This document shows positions 58,049-64,000 of a DNA stretch of 64,000 nt, in pieces (position 1 is the first letter of the stretch; every line of letters starts with the position of its first letter). The DNA comes from Hydractinia symbiolongicarpus (lineage: Eukaryota; Cnidaria; Hydrozoa; Anthoathecata; Hydractiniidae), in contig NC_079888.1 of assembly GCF_029227915.1 (NCBI RefSeq), positions 9,779,001 through 9,843,000 of the forward strand. Reading direction: 5' to 3'. Below the pieces are notes generated by a model. The model was not told the DNA's origin. It made no database searches and saw only the letters and a program-made list of their open reading frames with translations. Position numbers and translations under genes: made by a program.

Positions 58049-60958
58049 CTATAAATACTCTTCGCGGAGTTTACGCATCAACTGTCCTTCAACCGCAGCC
58101 TTTCTCGTCGGCCTTCGTTGTTGCTCATCTTCATTGAGAGTGTCTTCAGCGGGTTTTTCAAGTTCACTTTTTTCAACTTTTTCAACTTCGTTTTCAGTCT
58201 CATTTGCTATTTCAAGTGGAATCAGTTTTTGAATAGGACGCGTTATCGTAGAAACAAGTCCTTTCTTGGTGTTAACCCGAATCTTCGCACCACGAATAAA
58301 TCCGTCCTTTCCATAGATCAGTTCCGTAACTTTACCCAATGGCCATCTACTTCTTGGCAGTTGGTTATCATCTTTCACCACCACGACGTCGTTCAACTTT
58401 AAATCAGGTGTTTCTCTGCCATCCTTTCTGTAGAAGTGATGTTGCCGTAATTCGTTTAAATACGTTCGATAAAATCGTCGCCACTGATCGTCAAGCACTC
58501 GTTGTACATAAAGTAATCGTTTCGAGCACTGGTCGGTATCATTCATTGGGACACATTCAGCACCAACAATGTTCGAGCCGTAAATCAAATGCAAAGGTGT
58601 GATAGTCTGTCCAAGATCGTCCTCACTCTGATATGTAAGTGGTCTTGAGTTAATCGATGCTTCAACTTGGCACAGAACTGTCTCGAGCTCTTCGAAAGTC
58701 AATAGTGCCTTCCCAATGGTCTTACGCAAAGCGGTTTTCATTGATCTGACGATCCTTTCATAAAATCCTCCCCACCAAGGACTCTTGGGGAGAATCGGGT
58801 TAGTTTCAATAGACTCATGTCTCATAAATCTTTTTACATGGTTAGATTTAAACGTTTTAAAGTTATCATGCACAACCGTAGCAGGCGTTCCTCTTCTGGA
58901 TTGAAATCTTTTGAAAGCTCTAATTAACGCTGGCGTCTTTAAATCGGGTGAAAGCTCAAAGTGCACAGCTCTAGTAGTAGCACATGTAAGTATTAATACG
59001 TATACCTTTGTCGTGTTTCGGTTCTCGGTACGAATGTAGAGTGGACCAGCATGATCGAACCCAACGTGTTCAAAAGCTCTCGAAGCGCAATACCTGTATT
59101 CTGGTAGATCTGGAGTCGGTGGTGATTTAATAGGTTTGCCTTGGTATCGTCGACAAACAATGCACTGTCGTAAAATGGATTTGATTGTGCGTCTACCTTT
59201 CGGAATCCAAAACTTCATTCGTAACATGTTGAGTGTCGCTTCTACGCCTTGATGAAATGTTTTTTCGTGGGCATCTTCAACCAGAAGTTTTGTAAAATGT
59301 GAATCACTCGAAAGAATCAACGGATACCTTTCGTCATATGAAAGCTTTTTATTCTCACCAAAACGTCCTTTAACACGTAAATCTCCTTTCTCATCTTCAA
59401 ACAACTTCAGGGCGGACGAAAGTTTGTTGAAGTAGTTTTGGTTGTTTCGAAGTTTTCGTTGATTGTTTGTAATCAAAATATCAAATGCACTTTTGTATTC
59501 TTGAGTCGACAGTTCACGATCGTTGCATACTGATAAGTCTCTTTTTCGAATTCGATTTAACAATTTATTCGCAAATCTGTAAACATATCCAATGGTAGTT
59601 ATAAGCTTTTTCAGTGAGCTAAACTTAGTCTCGTCTATAATATCATGTAACTGCGAATGACAATGATGAGTGGAATGACTAATGTTAGTAGTGACATGAC
59701 TTTTCTTCTCTTCTGACAAAACATCGAATGAATGTTTGTTGACATGAAACTCAGGTGGAACAAAGCTGGAATCAGACAGAAATTCAGGACCGTTTAACCA
59801 CAAATTTGAATTGAAGTCACCAATTTTGTCTGGTCTGGTAGGTATATCACTGGGGTTATGAATGGTGGAAACGTGAAACCATGATTCCGATGGAATGACT
59901 GATCGAACATAAACAACTCTGTTTTCTACCCATGGCTTCCACTGCTTCAATTTGCCTTTTAGCCAACAAAGGGCAACTTCCGAATCTGACCAACCGAAAA
60001 AACGATCAACTTTCAATCTACCATTGATCGCATTAAGCACATGGCTCATCAACTTTGCTAAGAGAGCACATCCTAGCAATTCTAAACGTGGAACAGAATG
60101 CGGCTTTAGGGGCGCAACTTTCGTTTTAGCAGTCACTAGCGAAACACTTACGCCGAGGTTAGTTCGTATTTTTGCATAAATCACAGCAGCGTAGGCAATC
60201 GTCGAGCTATCACAAAATCCATGCAGTTCAATTGATTGAATTTCATGACGCGGTTCACAGAATAAATAACGTGGTATCTCAAAGGTTGTAAATTCGCAAA
60301 ATCGTTCAATATATCTCTCCATTGTTTAAGCAGTTCCCCTTGCAGTGGATCATCCCAATCAACATTTCTGGAAAAGAACCTTTACTTTGGTGGTGATTGG
60401 TGCGATCAGGCCCAACGGGTCATAAAATGAAGCAGATATACGTAAAATGTTTCTTTTTGTTGGAAACAGTTCTTTCGCTCGTTTCAATAACTCGTCAAAT
60501 CGGTACACTAGAATATCTCTGTCGATGTCCCACTCGATCCCTAATACTTTGGGGTTAACAGTTTTGACGCTATTCGGTTCAGAATTCACGTTCTCAATTT
60601 TTTCGATAAAAGTTTGTAATTCATTGTTATTAGTAGCCCATTTTCGCAAATTGAACCCTCCTTCTTTCATGATTTGTTTACTAATTTCGTAAAGTTTCTT
60701 GCCTTCAGTTACGGTATCGGTACCGGTTGTTAGGTCATCGACGTACAAGTCATCCTTCAAAACATCAGTAATTTCGGGGAAGATAATTTCGTAAGTCTCC
60801 AAGTGGTGTTGGATTGTCCCATTGAGTAAAAACGGACTGCACGTTAACCCAAACACGACACGCAGAAATCGATAGATAATGAGCTTTGAATCGTTCTCGG
60901 TAGGGTTTTCTTTCCACAAAAAAACGAAGATAATTACGGTCTTTCTCAGCGATTTCAA
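58049..60958 (-). pseudogene. BEL/Pao pol remainder: RT end, RNase H, integrase
   Basis: 60958-60359 continues RT with the catalytic DDLYVDDLTTG. After shifts near 60360 and 60310 the frame 60322-58049 runs on for 757 residues. It has an RNase H-like region (HGFCDSSTIAYAAVIYA, SDSEVALCWLKG), an H-H-C-C integrase zinc site (HQGVEATLNMLRMKFWIP, CIVCRRYQG), the integrase catalytic Asp (FDHAGPLY), Asp (VHDNFKTF) and Glu (GGFYERIVRSMK), and a C-terminal domain (PRSRWPLGKV) ending LRKLREEYL-like at 58049. Three small shifts and no nonsense codons inside the large frames suggest recent inactivation or sequencing errors at homopolymers. Confidence 0.85.
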
Positions 60959-63395
60959 TATTCAAGAAGGCTTGTTGAATATCAGCAACTAAAGCGACGT
61001 AGTTCGTACGGAATCTCAGCAGAATGTCAAACACCTTAGCAAGTAAATTAGGACCAGAGTACAAAATGTCATTGAGGGATGGTTTGTGAACGGCACAAGA
61101 TCCATCAAAAACAGGACGAACTTTCGTTGTACTTTTATCTTGGCGTACAACCGGATGATGCGGAAGGTAGTGAGCATTTTCGCAAGCTATCTCACTTTCT
61201 GGAACTTTTTCTATAATCTGTTTCGATTCGTAGTCTGCAAAAACGTCGTTGTATTGCACAGCTAAATCAGGTTCATTTCGTAATCGTTTGTTAACAAGAT
61301 AATCTAAGCGTTGTTTCGAAACTGCAAAATTATCGGAAAGTTTATCATGATCAGGACGAAATGGTAATTCGGTCACGTAGCGTTCACCGTTGAATTCAAG
61401 AGTTTGTTTAAAAGAAGATAATACGTTTTCGTTTTCTCCGTCACCGATCGACTCAATTTGCCAAAACTTGTTCAACTCGTCACAAAGAATTGTGTTTTCG
61501 GTATCAACACGGCAGGCGTGGACTTCCATGCAGCTTGATTCGTTCGCTTTCGACTGTTCACCTCCGGACAAAATCCAGCCAAGTTTGGAATTGATAGCGA
61601 TAGGACCGCCTCTCGGATCTCGAACAACTTCGCCGGTAATGAATGAATAATAATGGTCTAAACCAATCAGAACGTGAACATTCAGTCTCGTTTCACCATT
61701 TGAAAAATCTGCTAATTTCAACCGCTTCAAGTGTTCGTAATTATCAGCGTAATATTTCGCATTCTGATTTGAGAGAGGAGCGCAAATGTTTGGTACGGTA
61801 GATGAGCGGTCAGCGGTTTTTACATACAACTTAACAACGGGTAGCTCTCTCGATTGGCTGTTGCTATGGCCAAAAGTGTTAATAATTAATTTCTCCTTTC
61901 GAATTGTTTCTAAATTCAGTTTTTCTTTCAGTTCATTTGTGACATATGTTCTCTGGCTACCTGAATCAAACATGAATCTCGTTTGTATGTTCCTGCTCTC
62001 CCTTTCTTTCGAAACAAAAGCTTTAGCCGTCTGCAAAAGAATTCCTTTGTTTTCTTGGCTGATGTGATTCGCGTTGGTTTCGTTAGAAGAGTTTTCCTCC
62101 GAGCCATTGTTGTCTTTATCTTTTCTTTCGGCACGTTTTTCTTTCATACACAAAGAGATGTGGTGACGTCTTCCACATCTATTGCATATGTAATTTGAAC
62201 AACAGTTCTTTGAAATGTGTCCATGCTGCAAGCATAAAAAGCAACGCCCTTCCTTTTTCATAATTTGCGAACGTGTTTGTACGTTGGTAACTTTTGAACA
62301 CCTCGACGGAGAGTGAGAATCGTGACAGAAAACACATTTTTCTCTGTCCAAAGTCAATAAGCAGTCTGCGGTAGAAATTCCTCCTCTCTTGTAATTTTCA
62401 CTGGGAGTTTGTCCCTTGCCTTTCGCGGTTACAGTGCACCTCTCTCGAGCTTGCAGTTCGTTATTGATAAAAAACAGTATCTTTTCAACGGACCACTTCT
62501 CCTCTCCAAAGTTTCTAGAAATAATCATTCGTAATTCGTTGGGAATTCTTTCGTTCAGAACCGGAATCAATAAACTCAGCATTTCGCTATTATACTTCAA
62601 ATTTTTCAAATTTCGAATACAGTTCTCAACATCATTATAAAGTTTTCTCAATTGTTGGGTGTTATCCATTGATCGTACTGACTCAATCTTCAACAGGGCT
62701 TCCATGTGCGCGTTAATGAGCACCTGTTCGTTGCCAAAACGGTTTCTAAGCAACTCTATAGCATTTTCGTAGTTACTGTTCGTCAATTCTAACCCAGAAA
62801 TAGTTGATAAAGCGGTTCCTTCGACGTATCTCTTCAAATAATTAAATTTATCAATTGCATTCAAACTGTCATTGTCATTAATGGCTGAATTAAACTGGTC
62901 CCAAAACGAGGGCCAATTCAAAGGGTTCCCATTAAATTTGCTCAGTTCTATTTTGGGTAGTCTCATCGATTTCTTTTCAACAGACCGTGTCGATTCTGTG
63001 GCTGAAACATGTGGTCCGGTAGCGGTAGTAATAGTCGCGAGACTCATGTTCACTAATAGATAAAATTCTGTAGCCTCCATAACGTCGGTTTCGATCTCTT
63101 CAGCCGATAAAACACCGTATAGCTCTTCATCTAACTCCTTTAACTGTTTAACAGTGTCAATTAAAGTGGTCTGTAAAGAAATAATTTCTGCTCGTTTCTC
63201 CTCCGAAAAGTCCTTAACTATGACATCAATTCGCTCGCGCAAAGTGCTCGCAATAGACCGCAACCCCTTTCGCCTTGCACTCTTCCTCGTAGTCGTAGTA
63301 GACATAATGAAATTTAATGTAATGCAAAAAATGAAACCAATGAAACTGGAAGCATGAAAAATGAAAGTTTTTGAAATTTGACGTGCAGTACACAA
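60765..63395 (-). CDS. BEL/Pao gag-protease-RT N-terminal part
   Basis: The open frame is 876 codons, but the likely start is Met31 (codon at 63305-63303, MSTTTTRKSARRKG), because the preceding residues are an unlikely leader. Order: coiled-coil N-terminus; DUF1759-type gag (about 145-300, LSKFNGNPLNWPSFWDQF); three Cys/His knuckles (about 355-425, CVFCHDSH, CFLCLQHGH, CNRCGRRHH); a retropepsin-like DUF1758 domain with the DSGS active site (about 470); then the start of reverse transcriptase (KVRPVFDGSC, YVALVADIQQAFLNIEI). The frame is lost in a T7 run near 60937, where one extra T shifts the reading. The remainder continues in the next frame. Confidence 0.85.
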   Translation of the reverse strand: MCTARQISKTFIFHASSFIGFIFCITLNFIMSTTTTRKSARRKGLRSIASTLRERIDVIVKDFSEEKRAEIISLQTTLIDTVKQLKELDEELYGVLSAEEIETDVMEATEFYLLVNMSLATITTATGPHVSATESTRSVEKKSMRLPKIELSKFNGNPLNWPSFWDQFNSAINDNDSLNAIDKFNYLKRYVEGTALSTISGLELTNSNYENAIELLRNRFGNEQVLINAHMEALLKIESVRSMDNTQQLRKLYNDVENCIRNLKNLKYNSEMLSLLIPVLNERIPNELRMIISRNFGEEKWSVEKILFFINNELQARERCTVTAKGKGQTPSENYKRGGISTADCLLTLDREKCVFCHDSHSPSRCSKVTNVQTRSQIMKKEGRCFLCLQHGHISKNCCSNYICNRCGRRHHISLCMKEKRAERKDKDNNGSEENSSNETNANHISQENKGILLQTAKAFVSKERESRNIQTRFMFDSGSQRTYVTNELKEKLNLETIRKEKLIINTFGHSNSQSRELPVVKLYVKTADRSSTVPNICAPLSNQNAKYYADNYEHLKRLKLADFSNGETRLNVHVLIGLDHYYSFITGEVVRDPRGGPIAINSKLGWILSGGEQSKANESSCMEVHACRVDTENTILCDELNKFWQIESIGDGENENVLSSFKQTLEFNGERYVTELPFRPDHDKLSDNFAVSKQRLDYLVNKRLRNEPDLAVQYNDVFADYESKQIIEKVPESEIACENAHYLPHHPVVRQDKSTTKVRPVFDGSCAVHKPSLNDILYSGPNLLAKVFDILLRFRTNYVALVADIQQAFLNIEIAEKDRNYLRFFVERKPYRERFKAHYLSISACRVWVNVQSVFTQWDNPTPLGDLRNYLPRNY

Positions 63396-63771
63396 TAAGA
63401 CGATTTTAGAATAACAAACACTGTCTAAGCTAAGTTAAAGTTCATAACATAAATCCACCAATTCGAGCAAATAATATCCACACAACATCACAAGTCCACC
63501 AATTCAAGTAAATATCCAAAAATAATATCAAAAGTCCATCAATCGAGCGCCATTTAAAGAATTCATAAAATATCAAAATCAAGTACCTCGTGTACTCTAC
63601 TCGTTATCTTTCTCAACTATACTCTCTAGAAAAATTGTACAACAAAAAAAAGAATGCGGGGAAACCCCGAAAAAATAATAATGGCGTCATTATTTACAAA
63701 TCCAATTACCTTCTTTTTAGTTTTTTCATTTACCTTCTTACAGTAGTTATATACAGTACATTTGTTTTTGC

Positions 63772-63955
63772 GATGATGTGACAAAACAGCAAGCTGCAAT
63801 GATAATACTTAACCCTCTGCAAATTTTACAATCATCATACGATGATGTAACAAAACAGCAAGCTGTAATGATAATACTCAACCCTCTGAAAATTTTACAA
63901 TCATCATACGATGATGTGACAAAACAGCTAGCTGCAATGATAATTAATTCCTGTG
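63772..63955. repeat. 69-bp tandem repeat, about 2.6 copies
   Basis: Copies begin GATGATGTGACAAAACAGC at 63772, 63841 and 63910 and differ at a few bases. The third breaks off after AATGATAATTAATTCC. The 69-bp period is divisible by three, so the frames through it stay open, which explains small ORFs on both strands. Confidence 0.9.
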
Positions 63956-64000
63956 CGTGCAGTTGACAGAGCCATTTCTTTAACAATAACTTCTTTCTAT

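Larger units (their letters stand above)
57917..63698 (-). mobile_element. BEL/Pao LTR retrotransposon
   Basis: A 48-bp direct repeat marks both ends (57917-57964 and 63651-63698, identical). Read on the minus strand it begins TGTAAATAATGACGCC, a proper LTR start. Next to the low-coordinate copy, the minus strand has a purine run GGGGGGAGTA just before TGT, which is a polypurine tract, so this copy is the 3' LTR. The 5' LTR appears to run on beyond the 48 bp (towards about 63400-63560), while the 3' LTR is cut after 48 bp by the A tract, so it is truncated. A sequence TGGCGCTCGATTGATGG near 63535-63551 (minus strand) is a candidate primer-binding site. Coding region at 58049-63395. Confidence 0.85.

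Overview
The window is metazoan nuclear DNA: AT-rich, with GT-AG introns, tRNA-derived SINEs, several non-LTR retrotransposon relics, a BEL/Pao LTR element and many DNA transposon remains. The centrepiece is a Hedgling gene, a family I know only from non-bilaterian animals (sponge and sea anemone). Together with the intronless peptide-type GPCR and the transposon mix this suggests a cnidarian, probably a hydrozoan. The species cannot be fixed from sequence alone.

Layout. 1-12.2 kb is a transposon graveyard: a SINE; an element with a 35-bp inverted repeat around a broken Ulp1-protease/PHD gene; a decayed Mutator-like transposase; three non-LTR reverse-transcriptase relics; and a Penelope-like GIY-YIG fragment. 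13.8-15.4 kb holds a small ISG12/IFI6-like gene whose intron is filled by a minisatellite. 15.4-24.6 kb is mostly gene-poor, with SINE copies and one possible minus-strand terminal exon. 24.7-42.6 kb is one complete 28-exon gene on the + strand for a protein of about 3507 residues: signal peptide, Hedge (hedgehog N-domain), VWA, 21 cadherin repeats plus one decayed repeat, two Ig, two EGF, a cysteine-bearing juxtamembrane segment between two furin-type sites, one membrane span, and an intracellular SH2 domain that lacks the FLVR arginine. 43.2-43.8 kb holds two exons of an unidentified minus-strand gene. 44.5-45.6 kb is an intronless class A GPCR.

46.2-48.9 kb is a hAT-like element carrying a broken OTU/vertnin-like gene with a MITE nested in its intron. 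50.8-51.35 kb is an uninterrupted (GACA)n array of about 500 bp, followed by a degenerate tRNA-Val-like sequence. 52.6-53.2 kb is a MITE with a perfect 10-bp target-site duplication. 54.8-57.2 kb is a THAP/P-element transposase pseudogene with an internal 223-bp triplication. It abuts an inverted zinc-finger gene fragment, a 52-base A tract and a BEL/Pao element (57.9-63.7 kb, minus strand). The end is a 69-bp tandem repeat.

Only three loci look like host genes with confidence: Hedgling, the GPCR and the ISG12-like gene. Hedgling joins a hedgehog-like ectodomain and an adhesion module to a cytoplasmic SH2-like domain, so it plausibly couples cell contact to signalling; this is inference.
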